From Halocatena marina (GTDB lineage: Archaea; Halobacteriota; Halobacteria; Halobacteriales; Haloarculaceae): a DNA stretch of 64,000 nucleotides. Below are positions 45,043-54,866 of this stretch, piece by piece. Below the pieces are notes generated by a model. It was not told the origin of the DNA. It saw only the letters and a program-made list of their open reading frames with translations, and did no database searches. The stretch lies in assembly GCF_023276375.1 (NCBI RefSeq), contig NZ_JALLPK010000001.1, positions 310,001 through 374,000 of the forward strand, given 5' to 3'. Every line of letters begins with the position of its first letter. The first letter of the stretch is position 1. The translations under genes and the position numbers were made by a program.

Positions 45043-45471
45043 ATGAGCACGGACACTACCCAAGACCGTATTCTCTCTGTCTTGGAGAGGGATGCGCAGG
45101 CCTCGTACGCGGAGATCGCGGAACAGGCAGGAGTGTCAAAGCCGACAGTGAGAAAGTATATCGAACAAATGGAATCTGAGGGCGTTATCGTTGGTTACTC
45201 CGCGGACGTAGATCCCAAGAAGCTCTCTGGACGATCGATCGCAATGGTCGGTATCGATGTCGAAAGCGAGCGATACGTCGAAGTGACTCGGCAATTGCAG
45301 TCGCGCGAGGAAATCGAGGCGTTGTATACGTCTTCGGGAGATCACATGTTGATGGCGGAAGTGCACGCTGCAGACGGCCACGCAGTCGGTGAAATCATCA
45401 GCAATCAGATTGTGACTGTCGACGGTGTCACTGCTGCACACCCGTCGTTCCTGCAAGAACGATTGAAGTAG
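45043..45471 (+). CDS. Lrp/AsnC family transcriptional regulator
   Basis: A 142-residue regulator. The winged helix-turn-helix covers QDRILSVLERDAQASYAEIA to PTVRKYIEQMESEGVIVGYS. The RAM domain runs from IAMVGIDVESERYVEVTRQL through SGDHMLMAEVHAADGHAVGE. Length is standard. It stands just downstream of korAB and may control it, but nothing in the sequence proves that. A perfect palindrome upstream suggests autoregulation. Confidence 0.93.
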   Translation: MSTDTTQDRILSVLERDAQASYAEIAEQAGVSKPTVRKYIEQMESEGVIVGYSADVDPKKLSGRSIAMVGIDVESERYVEVTRQLQSREEIEALYTSSGDHMLMAEVHAADGHAVGEIISNQIVTVDGVTAAHPSFLQERLK

Positions 45472-45617
45472 TTACTGTCATTTCAAACGACCTAGCACAA
45501 GTCTCCTCTGTGAGACTGCTTTCCCGACGAGCACCATTCGTTTTAGATGTTTGTACCGTGTTGTGTCGGCGTGAAACATGCGATACCAGTAAGTTAGTCC
45601 TGGGTGTAGCTAGTGCT

Positions 45618-46097
45618 ATGCCCATTTTCACTCGCCAAACCCGAATTCGTGCACCGTTCGAGGAGGTTTGGGATTTTCATTCTCGCAGCGAAGGGCTCGA
45701 AATACTCACGCCTGCGTTCATGCGCCTCACTATCGAACGTGTTGTCGCTCCCGACGGGACACTCGATCCTGACTATCTCCATGAGGGCGCGCGCATCGAC
45801 GCGACTGTTCGTCCGTTCGGAATTGGTCCCCGTCAGGGGTGGACCTCCGTTATCGTCGACCGAACCACAGCAGAGAGCGCAGCAGCGTTTGTTGATGAGA
45901 TGGAGGACGGTCCGTTTCCACACTGGCAACACACCCATTCGTTTTACGCCGATGGGCTGGAAACGCTGCTCCGCGATCGGATCGAATACGAACTTCCCTT
46001 CGGAGGTCTCGGGCGGATTGCGGGTCGATTTGGCGACCTTGGATTCGAACCGATGTTCCGGTATCGCCATTGGAAGACAAGGGAGGTACTGGAGTGA
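45618..46097 (+). CDS. SRPBCC-family ligand-binding protein
   Basis: A 159-residue START/SRPBCC-fold protein. It opens FTRQTRIRAPFEEVWDFHSR, has RQGWTSVIVDRTTAESAAAFVDE and the gating segment GPFPHWQHTHSFYADG, and ends with a long C-terminal helix EPMFRYRHWKTREVLE. It lines up with YesX/TIGR01777-linked cyclase-like proteins that bind hydrophobic ligands. The ligand is unknown. Its stop overlaps the next gene start as GTGA. Confidence 0.85.
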   Translation: MPIFTRQTRIRAPFEEVWDFHSRSEGLEILTPAFMRLTIERVVAPDGTLDPDYLHEGARIDATVRPFGIGPRQGWTSVIVDRTTAESAAAFVDEMEDGPFPHWQHTHSFYADGLETLLRDRIEYELPFGGLGRIAGRFGDLGFEPMFRYRHWKTREVLE

Positions 46098-46984
46098 CAG
46101 TGGATGTACGCACATTCGATGCCGATACGAAACCGCTGCTCGCGCTCGTGGTTGCCATCTGTGCAGTGAGCACGAGCGCAATTCTCGTCCGTTGGAGTAA
46201 CGCACCGAGTCTCATCAAGGCGCTCTACCGCGTCTTTTTCACGATCGTTCTCATCGCGCCATTCGCACTGCGTCGACACGAGGGGGAGTTCCGTCGGCTC
46301 TCACGACGCGATCTGATCGGAGCGTCCATCGCGGGCCTCGCGCTCGCATTTCATTTCAGTGCGTGGTTCGAGAGTCTCAATTGGACGACTGTCGCGGCAA
46401 GCGTAACGCTCGTTCAGTCACAACCCGTTTTTGTCGCTCTCGGAGCGAGCCTATTTCTTGACGAAGATGTATCCGCTCGGATTGTGGGGGGAATATCGAT
46501 TGCACTCGTTGGGATGGTCGTTATGTCCGCTGGTGAGCTCACTGCCGGCGCAAGCGGTGCTGCCCCGCTCTACGGGAACGCACTCGCTGTCCTCGGTGCT
46601 TCGATGGCCGCTGTCTATGTGCTTTCCGGACGGGCGCTCAGACAGCGTGTCCCACTCCTCCCGTACGTGACGGTGGTGTACGTTGTCTGTGTTCTTGTTC
46701 TGTTTGTGCTCGTCCTTGTACGGGGATTACCGCTCGTGTCGTATCCGCTGCGAGAGTGGATTCTCTTTCTCGGAATGGCGATCGGTCCAGGAATCTTCGG
46801 TCACACAGTCATCAACTGGGCGCTTGCTCACGTCGAATCGAGTGTCGTCAGCGTCTCACTGCTCGGTGAGCCGGTGGGAAGTACGCTGCTGGCACTTATC
46901 TTGCTGGGCGAGATACCGGGCGTCCTGACCGTCGTCGGAGGCACTGTTGTGCTCGGCGGCATCGTAATTGCAGCCAATCGGTAA
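46094..46984 (+). CDS. EamA/DMT-family permease
   Basis: A 296-residue membrane protein with ten helices in two EamA repeats. The first runs from LLALVVAICAVSTSAILVRW to about 135, the second from LYGNALAVLGASMAAVYVLS to the end. ESLNWTTVAASVTLVQSQPV and SSVVSVSLLGEPVGSTLL are the two family signatures. Family members export amino acids or other metabolites. The GTG at 46094 overlaps the SRPBCC stop and is preferred over a longer overlapping frame from 46070. Translation is probably coupled. Confidence 0.88.
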   Translation: MTVDVRTFDADTKPLLALVVAICAVSTSAILVRWSNAPSLIKALYRVFFTIVLIAPFALRRHEGEFRRLSRRDLIGASIAGLALAFHFSAWFESLNWTTVAASVTLVQSQPVFVALGASLFLDEDVSARIVGGISIALVGMVVMSAGELTAGASGAAPLYGNALAVLGASMAAVYVLSGRALRQRVPLLPYVTVVYVVCVLVLFVLVLVRGLPLVSYPLREWILFLGMAIGPGIFGHTVINWALAHVESSVVSVSLLGEPVGSTLLALILLGEIPGVLTVVGGTVVLGGIVIAANR

Positions 46985-47012
46985 CATAATATTAACTAAG
47001 GAACGAGGATAT

Positions 47013-47915
47013 TCACAAATATCCGAGATCTTCGAGATTCCGAGCAATCGCATCCTCATCGTACTCTGTGATTTCTGCTGGCGCTTCTGGGATGATTTCC
47101 CGTCGTGGGCCAGATTCGTAGATCAACCACGGAACCGTGACCAGTGCTCTGTGATAGACACCCCGAGGATGGCCGTAATCCTTCAACGGAATTGGTGACA
47201 ACCGCTCTCCGAGCAGCTCGCCGTGATCGGCGGTAACGACAGTCCGTCCAGACAACGAGCGGAGGAGATCATGGGTCTTCTCGATCACAATTTCGAGGTT
47301 TTCACGGTATGCTCGTCGGAGTTCAGCATCCGATGCGTCGTACTCCAATTTGATTTCTGCGAGGCTCAATCTCGGATCGTACCGCTCGCCGGTCGGTCCC
47401 AAATATGGTGTGTGTGGCTGGACGAAATGAATGAGGAGACGTTTGTTGGGATACGCTTTGGCTGCTTCCGTGGCGGATTCGACGACGATGTCCGGTGGCG
47501 TGACGCTGTTTCCGACTCGGGTTCGGTACTCGTCTTGCCAGAGCGGGATTTCGGCGTGTACTCGGGCGCCGATCGTGTCTCTTATTTTCGCGAAGTTTCC
47601 GTTCGACGTGACGTAGACGATGTCATCGAGCTGTTGGCCCGTAAAGTTCGCCTCAACCCACTCGCGGGTCATACTCCCCCGAGAAATACGGGATTCGAGC
47701 GTGCCTGGTAGGTCGGAAATAGTAGAAAACACGTCATATCTACACGCATCGAGGAGGATGAGGGTATCCCAATCCGCCTCAAATACATCGACTCCATCGT
47801 CATTGAACTCGGTGTGATTTCGATACCGGTGATGCATACGCGAGACGTGCCTGCTGATATTACGGATGTTTGGAGGATTACGATTCTTGATGCGTCGTGC
47901 TATCTGTTCGTACAT
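47013..47915 (-). CDS. Alkaline-phosphatase-superfamily (sulfatase-like) protein
   Basis: A 300-residue protein. The first metal Asp is in WDTLILLDACRYDVF (near 45). The nucleophile region is SRGSMTREWVEANFTG, with Thr or Ser in place of the sulfatase Cys/Ser. The metal-binding TVVTADHGELLGE lies near residue 240. The C-terminus ends LEDLGYL, a tail shared with the 51-52 kb sulfatase-like protein. It has no signal peptide or membrane helix. It opens the polysaccharide cluster. A phosphotransferase or phosphatase role on a glycan or lipid is inferred. The start at 47915 gives MYEQIARRIK. Confidence 0.8.
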   Translation of the reverse strand: MYEQIARRIKNRNPPNIRNISRHVSRMHHRYRNHTEFNDDGVDVFEADWDTLILLDACRYDVFSTISDLPGTLESRISRGSMTREWVEANFTGQQLDDIVYVTSNGNFAKIRDTIGARVHAEIPLWQDEYRTRVGNSVTPPDIVVESATEAAKAYPNKRLLIHFVQPHTPYLGPTGERYDPRLSLAEIKLEYDASDAELRRAYRENLEIVIEKTHDLLRSLSGRTVVTADHGELLGERLSPIPLKDYGHPRGVYHRALVTVPWLIYESGPRREIIPEAPAEITEYDEDAIARNLEDLGYL

Positions 47916-48039
47916 CGATGACTCTCTGGATGGTGTGAGCTGTTCAGAACCAGTCGTTGTCCGACACGACAATACACCGACCTGAGGACGACTACCAAAG
48001 CGCTTCCCACGTCAAAATTCACGAAGCTCTCGTACTATC

Positions 48040-49035
48040 TTAATTGTTCGCTTTCGAGAGTAGGTCGAACGCCTCACGGATTGACGATTCGATGCCCCGC
48101 TCTGGCTCCCAGTTCAGTTCACTCTGTGCTTTCGATATATCCACATCGAAGTTCGAAACGAGCGTCTCTGTGCGTGGGTTCTCCACCTGTCGAACACGCA
48201 CATCGATGCCTCGTTCGGTTGCAACTTCTTGAATGAACTCGGCAATATCGAGGACGCTCGGCGCTTTTCGACCAGCAATTTCGAATTTCTCGATCCCGGT
48301 CTCACCGCGGTCGCGCTGGTCCAGAACCGCTTCGACGCTCTGAACGTACGCCTGCGCTACGTCCACGACATGAACGTAGTTTCTCGCTTGCGTTCCCGGT
48401 TTATAGACAGTGAGATCTTCACCAGCGAGTGCTCGCTCGACGAAGTAGTTGATAACATTATTCCTGGTGACGGTCTGTCCACCCGCACGATGAATTCCGT
48501 ATAGGTTGCCTTTGAGGAAAAGATGGGCGGGGAACGCATTTGCCGCGAACGACTCGACGATCCGCTCGCCAAGAACTTTCGTTCGGCCGTACCAGTTCAT
48601 CGGCGTGCGTGGGTGATCGATCGATATTGGAAACTCCTGTGGATCACCGACGATAGCCATGCTCAACGGAAATACCAATCCAGCACCGGTTTTTCGGCAC
48701 CAGTTCGTGACGTTGGCCGTTCCGACGACGTTGGTCTCGTACGTCAGATCAGGATTCTCAGTACAGTCTGGCACACCACTTATCGCTGCGAGGTGGACCA
48801 CAACGTCCGCATCAGAAATCGCCGATGCAAGCCGTCGGCGATCGCGGATGTCAACGTGTTTAATAGAAAGGTCGCCGACGGTACGGACGGTCCCGAGATA
48901 GAAGTTATCGATCCCGATCAAATTCCAGTCGGGGTGTTTATTTTGAAACGCCTGAATGACGCAACTTCCGGCAAACCCTGCTGCACCAGTAATTGCCACT
49001 GTCGGCGTCGTCGCTGGTGTCTCTTCAATCGTCAT
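48040..49035 (-). CDS. NAD-dependent nucleotide-sugar epimerase/dehydratase
   Basis: A 331-residue extended SDR. The Rossmann GAAGFAGSCVIQAF is at residues 15-28, Asp in IGIDNFYLG binds the ribose, and the active pair is Tyr and Lys in NWYGRTKVLGE near 148. PLSMAIVGDP supplies the catalytic Ser/Thr neighbourhood. LKGNLYGIHRAGG and RNYVHVVDVAQAYVQ are typical of sugar epimerases. It probably shapes a nucleotide-sugar donor for the cluster; the sugar is not known. A GTG at 49038 is an alternate start. Confidence 0.92.
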   Translation of the reverse strand: MTIEETPATTPTVAITGAAGFAGSCVIQAFQNKHPDWNLIGIDNFYLGTVRTVGDLSIKHVDIRDRRRLASAISDADVVVHLAAISGVPDCTENPDLTYETNVVGTANVTNWCRKTGAGLVFPLSMAIVGDPQEFPISIDHPRTPMNWYGRTKVLGERIVESFAANAFPAHLFLKGNLYGIHRAGGQTVTRNNVINYFVERALAGEDLTVYKPGTQARNYVHVVDVAQAYVQSVEAVLDQRDRGETGIEKFEIAGRKAPSVLDIAEFIQEVATERGIDVRVRQVENPRTETLVSNFDVDISKAQSELNWEPERGIESSIREAFDLLSKANN

Positions 49036-49061
49036 CACTCACCAACCGAATACAGAGTATA

Positions 49062-50570
49062 TTAACTATTTTCATATTTGACCACATCTTTGAGAACTTT
49101 AAACACCTGTCTGATAACGATTTGGAGGTCGAACCAGATGGACTGTTGTCTGATATATTCAACATCGAGCTGCAACTTCCCGTCTGGATTGTGTCCGGTC
49201 ATATCGTTTATCTGAGCGAGTCCCGTCAATCCGGGCTTGACGAACCAGCGCTGTTTCCATTCAATCATATCGGCTGTGATCTCTCGATCGATCTCTGGAC
49301 GCTCAGGTCGAGGACCGACAACGCTCATATGTCCCGTGAAAATCGACCAGAGCTGCGGAAGCTCATCGAGATGCGTGCTGCGGAGGATGCGGCCAACGCG
49401 AGTAACACGGGGGTCAACGCCTCCTGCATCTTCGTCGCTGATAACCGCTCCCGTCTCCGATTCAGCATCATCCACCATACTCCGGAACTTATAGACGGTG
49501 AACGTGCCACCGAACGTCGACGTTCGTTTCTGGGCGTAGATGATCGATCCTGGACTGTCCAGTTTGATAGCGAGCGAGATTACGAGCACCAACGGCGATA
49601 GCAGGAGTAGCCCTACACCCGCAAACGTCACGTCGAGCAGTCGCTTCGTCATCCGATCCTGCCAATCCCACGGCTCGAGGTCGATGTCTACCAACTCGTT
49701 GTACTGCGTGGAATCACAGGTTAACACGCTGCTCCCGAGTTCATGGGGAACTTTCGCGGTGACACCGTGGCTGTAGCACGTATTGAGGACTCCGAAGAAC
49801 TCCTCGCGGTCGGTCCGAGAGAACGCCAGAGCGACTGTATCGGCGTCGTGTGTGACTAGAATCTCACTCAGCCTCGAAATCCCCCCGAGATATTCGATGC
49901 CCTCAATATCGGGGTACGGGGCGATCGATACCGAACCACCGTCCGTATACCCTGCCATTGGAGCCGATGATTCGGAGCCAGTATCGGAATCAGACCATTC
50001 TGCCAGTTGGTTCTTGTGATACGGACTGCTCAGAGAGACATAACCGACGATCGGTATCTCAGTCATGTCGACGAGCTTGGATATGTTCTCCGGATCGTCA
50101 CCGACGATGATGATGCGTTCGGTCGAACTTCGCTTTTGACGCCGGATGAGTACGTGCCACGCTGGGAGTAACACGAGCAGCCCGGCAGTCGTCAACACGA
50201 GCGTTGACCGGGGAAGCCGGTATGTATAATCGAAATATCCGATCGTTGCGAGAATGAACGCTGCAAGCACGACTCGACGCTGTGTCTCGGTAACGACATC
50301 GAGTATACGGCGCGGCCGTGGTTTGTACAGCGGGACAAGTGCGAGTAGTACGATAAACAGCACCGTCGCCATTGCAATCGTCAATGCGCTGTTTGGGAGA
50401 GTCGTAGCTGGCAGACGATTCAAGACAGGAGCCGATGCCGTTGCCAATCTCTGTACGGAGGGATGATTGGTGACAGCAACCGCTAGTGCCGCGATTGTCC
50501 CTGTCCCGATCGAACTCGCCAATCGATATTGCCAACCGGACACCACACCCTTTATTCGATGACCTTGCAT
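49062..50570 (-). CDS. Polyprenyl-phosphate sugar-1-phosphate transferase (WbaP/WcaJ type)
   Basis: A 502-residue membrane enzyme that starts glycan synthesis by placing a sugar-1-phosphate on a polyprenyl phosphate. The N-terminal 170 residues hold about four to five helices ([68 protein letters not shown]). A CoA-binding-like Rossmann segment ([15 protein letters not shown]) follows. The C-terminal catalytic domain has [41 protein letters not shown] and [10 protein letters not shown], the PHPT hallmarks. Its partner genes are on both sides. Confidence 0.93.
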   Translation of the reverse strand: MQGHRIKGVVSGWQYRLASSIGTGTIAALAVAVTNHPSVQRLATASAPVLNRLPATTLPNSALTIAMATVLFIVLLALVPLYKPRPRRILDVVTETQRRVVLAAFILATIGYFDYTYRLPRSTLVLTTAGLLVLLPAWHVLIRRQKRSSTERIIIVGDDPENISKLVDMTEIPIVGYVSLSSPYHKNQLAEWSDSDTGSESSAPMAGYTDGGSVSIAPYPDIEGIEYLGGISRLSEILVTHDADTVALAFSRTDREEFFGVLNTCYSHGVTAKVPHELGSSVLTCDSTQYNELVDIDLEPWDWQDRMTKRLLDVTFAGVGLLLLSPLVLVISLAIKLDSPGSIIYAQKRTSTFGGTFTVYKFRSMVDDAESETGAVISDEDAGGVDPRVTRVGRILRSTHLDELPQLWSIFTGHMSVVGPRPERPEIDREITADMIEWKQRWFVKPGLTGLAQINDMTGHNPDGKLQLDVEYIRQQSIWFDLQIVIRQVFKVLKDVVKYENS

Positions 50571-51031
50571 ATTATTATCCGTCTCCTAATCCGATTCTAC
50601 CACAATTCTCGATATCAACCTGTGGTGATATGTTTGACTACCTCTGACGAGGGTTCTGCTGGAAAATTCTCTATTTGATTCGCCTTCGGGAGGTTTTCTA
50701 CTCTCGTGAACTATTTCGAGAACCACGACAAAATGATTACATTTCTTACATTGTTGGATCGTATCTAATATCCAGTAATATGAATGCAATCATACTCTTG
50801 TGGTAATCACATGGGTATAACACGAAGATATATTAGTATAATATGTCTGCTCATAATATCGATATGTCTTCAACAGATGTAATACTATAATCAGTCCATA
50901 ATCATCACTACTTGACAACATGAAGTGACGTTTAATCAGATATTGTACCGTTTGATGGTCATTCATTCTCAGAAATGCCTGATTCAATCGTCAAAGACTG
51001 TCGTCGGAGACTGTGTTGGAGTCGGACGAAC
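50571..51031. other. AT-rich 461-nt gap inside the polysaccharide cluster
   Basis: I see no gene. The stretch is rich in A and T, most of all at 50780-50900. It separates the sugar-transferase gene (start at 50570) from the stop of the sulfatase-like gene at 51032. AT-rich breaks between gene modules are common in surface-polysaccharide islands. Confidence 0.5.
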
Positions 51032-52345
51032 TCATGCGTATCCAAGATCTTCTAGACGGGCTTTGATCTCATCCGGAACTTCAGTATTCCCCTCAACAGC
51101 TCTGACGTCTAGCTCTGCTACGATCGACGCGAGTCGTTCTTTCGGAGACGGTATTCCTGTCTCTCCAGTTTCTTCGTATCCATCAATTGTTTCATAGCCG
51201 TAGTACTCATCGACAGCATATCCTCGCTGTGTCGTGTCGTATTGTTCTCGTTCGGTTTCGTCTCCATTTTCTTCGAGCTTCTGCTCGCTCCACGTGGTCA
51301 GTCCAAGATACTCCGTGATGCATTCTCGATCGTCGATGGTTCCGAGCAGTGTTTTGCCCCGTCCTTGCGAATCATTGATGCCTGCACTGTCGAGAACCGT
51401 TTCGTACACGTCACAAAGGGAGACCGTTTCGGAGCACGTACCATCCATCCCTGGCCCGTAAACGCACAGTGGAACGTGTGTCAGTTCCTTGTAAACGCCG
51501 TGTTCGTGGCCCCACGCGCCGTGTTCTCCGAGCATCTCCCCGTGGTCAGCGAGGGTGATGATGTAGTCGAAGTCTCTCGACAAAATATCAAATAGGTTGT
51601 TATAGCAGTCTGAAAGATATGTCGCACAATCATCGTACGCCTGTTGAATTTGATCTCCGTCTACGGCTTCGAGACTGATATCGCCGACCGACTTGGTCAG
51701 TGCTGGTTCTTCCACGGTTGCATATTCTGGCGGTACGCGGTACGGTTCGTGGGCTTCCATCACATTGATGAAGAGAAATTCGTTGTCACTGAACTCGATA
51801 TTTTGCACTTCGTCTATCGCTTCGAGTGTCCCACCGTACTCAACGCTTTCCTGCGTATCCAGTGCGAATATGAGTCCCATACGGAGTGACGCAATTGTTT
51901 TAGTGTCGCTTCGAAGACACTCGTACACTCCTTCGAGATATTTCTGTAGCCCTGTCGTGTGGGTTTCTCGGCTGAACCTGCGCCAGTCGAACAGCTCCTC
52001 ATCAGTGAGATGCTCGGATCCGTCTGGCGTTCTGAAATCGGTGAATCCTCTATCGAATCCGAAATGTCCAGTAATGTTTGTATTAGCACTGAACGCCCGC
52101 GTGGTGTATCCAGCCGCTGAGAGTCGCTCTGCGAGAACGGGCCTGTCACAGTCCAGTTCCATGTTCTTTGCGTGGACCCCAATTTCGCTCGCATACTGTC
52201 CCGTGAAAAATGATGCGTGGGCTGGAACGGTCCAGTTCGCGGTTGAGAATGCACGTTCGAACCGACGCCCGGGAAGCCAATCGAAGTGGCGGTCGAACGC
52301 GTCTTTTCGGAGTGTATCGAGGACAACAAGCGCGATGTTTGTCAT
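51032..52345 (-). CDS. Sulfatase-family protein (alkaline-phosphatase superfamily)
   Basis: A 437-residue protein. It starts TNIALVVLDTLRKDAFDRHF with the first metal Asp. The nucleophile motif NWTVPAHASFFTGQ has Thr where sulfatases carry Cys or Ser, so formylglycine cannot form there. LADHGEMLGEHGAWGHEHG (near 270) gives the second metal Asp-His and a later His. The C-terminal half is acidic, and the chain ends LEDLGYA, like the 47-kb paralogue. There is no signal peptide. It may act as a phosphotransferase or phosphatase on glycans; this is inferred. Confidence 0.87.
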   Translation of the reverse strand: MTNIALVVLDTLRKDAFDRHFDWLPGRRFERAFSTANWTVPAHASFFTGQYASEIGVHAKNMELDCDRPVLAERLSAAGYTTRAFSANTNITGHFGFDRGFTDFRTPDGSEHLTDEELFDWRRFSRETHTTGLQKYLEGVYECLRSDTKTIASLRMGLIFALDTQESVEYGGTLEAIDEVQNIEFSDNEFLFINVMEAHEPYRVPPEYATVEEPALTKSVGDISLEAVDGDQIQQAYDDCATYLSDCYNNLFDILSRDFDYIITLADHGEMLGEHGAWGHEHGVYKELTHVPLCVYGPGMDGTCSETVSLCDVYETVLDSAGINDSQGRGKTLLGTIDDRECITEYLGLTTWSEQKLEENGDETEREQYDTTQRGYAVDEYYGYETIDGYEETGETGIPSPKERLASIVAELDVRAVEGNTEVPDEIKARLEDLGYA

Positions 52346-52537
52346 AGCGTATCGAGACAGATGCTTTCTCCGTTTAGTACAAAAGGAAATCGACAGCGAC
52401 GACGCAGTCGAGTTGTATTTTTGACGTTTCTAACGTGTAAATCGACAGGTCCACGTTAGCGCTGTCGTCCATGGACTGGTCTAATCAGGAGATCATAATG
52501 GAAATCTACCCCGGTTACAATTGCTCCACTATAGATA

Positions 52538-53674
52538 ATGGCTCGAATCGCACTGATACACCCTCAGTATCTAGTCACTGGTGGGGCAGAAGCCGTCTCA
52601 CTCAACGCCATCGAAGCCCTTCAGGACGAGCACTCCCTCACATTGTTTACGAACCACGAGCCGCAGTTCGACTCGCTCAACGACTACTACGACACTGCTG
52701 TCGATCCAAATCGCGTCTCCGTCCGCACACCGCCGATTGCGTCACACTACGTCGACCGCTTCGGTGCACAGAACGGTCTGTTGCTCTATGCATTGCTGAA
52801 TCGGTACGTCAGACGGTATCTCGATGCGTTCGATCTCGTGGTTGGCACGTACAACGAACTCGCTTGTGAGATCCCTTCTGTGTTGTATCTCCACCACCCG
52901 TTGTACGATGTATCGAATCAACACCTCGATCCGCGCAGCAATCAGGGCGCTCGCTATTACTACAAACGTCTCAGTCGCTCAATCGCCGGTGTTTCGAATG
53001 CGACCATGAACCATCCATCTACAACGCTGCTGACCAACTCCGACTGGATGGCAGAAAATATAAAAGACGTGTACGGAACGCGTCCGCGGACGGTGTATCC
53101 ACCGATCGAAACCAGCGCGTTTGCTCCGCCTCCGATTGAAGAACAATCACGTGGGTTCGTCTCGGCCGGTCGTGTCTCGAAGGACAAACAGCTCTTGCGG
53201 AGCATCGAGATTTTACAGCGCGTTCGAAATCGAGGACACGATATTACTCTGCATATCGCAGGGCCGCTCCCCAATACGGAGTACGCTGATCGCGTTCGTG
53301 TGGCCGCTTCACGCCACGCGTTCGTGACGATAGAAGGACGGCTATCGCGTGATGAACTCGTCTCGGTAATCGAGCGAAATCGCTATGCGATCCACGGCAA
53401 GGACTACGAACACTTCGGGATCGTCGTCGGCGAATTCATCGCCGGAGGTGCCCTTCCATTCGTACCGAACACCGGTGGACAGTGCGAAATCCTCGATCAG
53501 AACGACGCGCTTCTCTATGAGTCGACTGATGACGCTGTCGAAACGATCGATCACGTGCTCTCTTCGCCAGAGTTCGAACTGTCCCTTCGTGAGGAATTAC
53601 CGTCCGTCGATGAAGAGTACGGGCAATCGCGGTTTCGACGTGAGATCTGTGACGTTGTTTCGACCGCACTGTGA
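52538..53674 (+). CDS. GT4-family (GT-B) glycosyltransferase
   Basis: A 378-residue enzyme. The N-lobe starts RIALIHPQYLVTGGAEAVSL, the Gly-rich acceptor site. The C-lobe has the donor site FVSAGRVSKDKQLLRSIEIL near 205 and the E-x7-E element HFGIVVGEFIAGGALPFVP near 295-315. The pattern fits retaining GT4 enzymes that use nucleotide sugars. It reads away from the sulfatase-like gene and stands in the polysaccharide cluster, where it would extend the lipid-linked glycan. Confidence 0.92.
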   Translation: MARIALIHPQYLVTGGAEAVSLNAIEALQDEHSLTLFTNHEPQFDSLNDYYDTAVDPNRVSVRTPPIASHYVDRFGAQNGLLLYALLNRYVRRYLDAFDLVVGTYNELACEIPSVLYLHHPLYDVSNQHLDPRSNQGARYYYKRLSRSIAGVSNATMNHPSTTLLTNSDWMAENIKDVYGTRPRTVYPPIETSAFAPPPIEEQSRGFVSAGRVSKDKQLLRSIEILQRVRNRGHDITLHIAGPLPNTEYADRVRVAASRHAFVTIEGRLSRDELVSVIERNRYAIHGKDYEHFGIVVGEFIAGGALPFVPNTGGQCEILDQNDALLYESTDDAVETIDHVLSSPEFELSLREELPSVDEEYGQSRFRREICDVVSTAL

Positions 53675-53697
53675 GTACGATGATAGTCTCGTTCTCT

Positions 53698-54543
53698 TCA
53701 GATCGCCACTATTCCAATTCGTCTTGCAACGAGGAGTCCACCACCAACGATTGCGACTCCTCCCAGACCAAGACAGATTTTCCAGAATGAAATGCGCTCA
53801 ACGATGCGCATCAGTGCATCGATCGTGAGATAGCCGACGATGGCGCTCACCGTTAGCGCGATCAGTGCACCACTTGGAGAGATACCAGCGAGACTACCGC
53901 TTTCGAGGAGTGCAAGCGCACTTCCACCGAGCGCAGCGGGAATGCTCAGCAAAAACGATAATCTGAACGCCGATGGACCATCGTGGCTCCGAAACAAGAG
54001 TACACTTGCTGTGACGCCGGATCGAGAGATCCCCGGAAGCACAGCGAACCCCTGAAGCGCCCCAACTAATAGCGCGTCGACGATGTCCGGTTGTTCGCGT
54101 GACCCGAGTGCAAGATCGCCGGACACACGCTGGAGTATTCCTGTTACGATGAGCAGTCCGCCAATCAGAATGATCAACATTCCTCCTTGAAGCTTGCCGA
54201 TGACTTCCCCAAGAAGCAGATACGCCGGAATCCCAACGATTCCGGTCATCAGTGTTGCGATGGCGAGATACGACAGCTCGGCCGTCGAACCGTCGAACGC
54301 CTCCGATGGACGCCAGTCCGGAATCGATCGAAGCACAGCTTTGAGCTCGTCGCGGTAGTACGCTGTTGCTGAAACGGCTGTCCCAGCGTGCAAAAACAAC
54401 GCGAAGGAAACTGCACTGGTGTTACTCTGTCCGAGTGCAGTAAGAGCGATCGTAATGTTTCCCTCGCTTGAGATCGGTAACCATTCGAAAATACCCTGCA
54501 GGATCCCAACAATCACCGCAATGAGCGCTGTCTCTCCATCCAT
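53698..54543 (-). CDS. uppP: UppP/BacA-family polyprenyl-diphosphate phosphatase
   Basis: A 281-residue membrane enzyme with about eight helices. The first motif is GIFEWLPISSEGNITIAL (near 17), equivalent to the bacterial EFLPISSTGH but with Glu and Asn in the last positions. The second motif is LPGISRSGVTASVLLFR (near 170). It removes one phosphate from polyprenyl diphosphate to recycle the lipid carrier. In haloarchaea the carrier is likely dolichol- or C55/C60-type, so the name is by homology. It reads toward the GT4 gene. Confidence 0.86.
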   Translation of the reverse strand: MDGETALIAVIVGILQGIFEWLPISSEGNITIALTALGQSNTSAVSFALFLHAGTAVSATAYYRDELKAVLRSIPDWRPSEAFDGSTAELSYLAIATLMTGIVGIPAYLLLGEVIGKLQGGMLIILIGGLLIVTGILQRVSGDLALGSREQPDIVDALLVGALQGFAVLPGISRSGVTASVLLFRSHDGPSAFRLSFLLSIPAALGGSALALLESGSLAGISPSGALIALTVSAIVGYLTIDALMRIVERISFWKICLGLGGVAIVGGGLLVARRIGIVAI

Positions 54544-54866
54544 GGTATGATTACCAGTGACCGATGGCTAAACGGTTTGGACTTCTTCTCGGATCGCGTT
54601 GTACACTCACACCCCTCCGCTTCGTACCTTCCAATACGAACAACATCTCTTAATGATCAGTTATAATTAATGTAAAAATAATGCCACTCGATCTTAACTC
54701 ACTGTATTCTGTTTGTAACATGGCATCTCATATTCACCATCCAAATACATGTTAAATTATTTCATTCAACAACATAAAATGAGTATTTATTTGGTGATTC
54801 CGTTTGCTGTCCCCGACAAACGCATTACCCAGAAACTTTTACCCCTCTGTTACAAGGAGGTACGTA
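54544..54866. other. 323-nt AT-rich promoter region of the polymerase-like gene
   Basis: No gene is seen. It lies between the divergent uppP and ligase/polymerase genes. AT-rich tracts are at about 54650-54690 and 54740-54800. The last bases hold a strong Shine-Dalgarno sequence. Confidence 0.5.
54854..54860 (+). promoter_or_regulatory. Strong Shine-Dalgarno sequence that sets the start
   Basis: AAGGAGG ends 6 nt before the ATG at 54867. Such a full match is unusual among the mostly leaderless genes here, and it picks 54867 over the longer frame from 54804. Confidence 0.7.
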
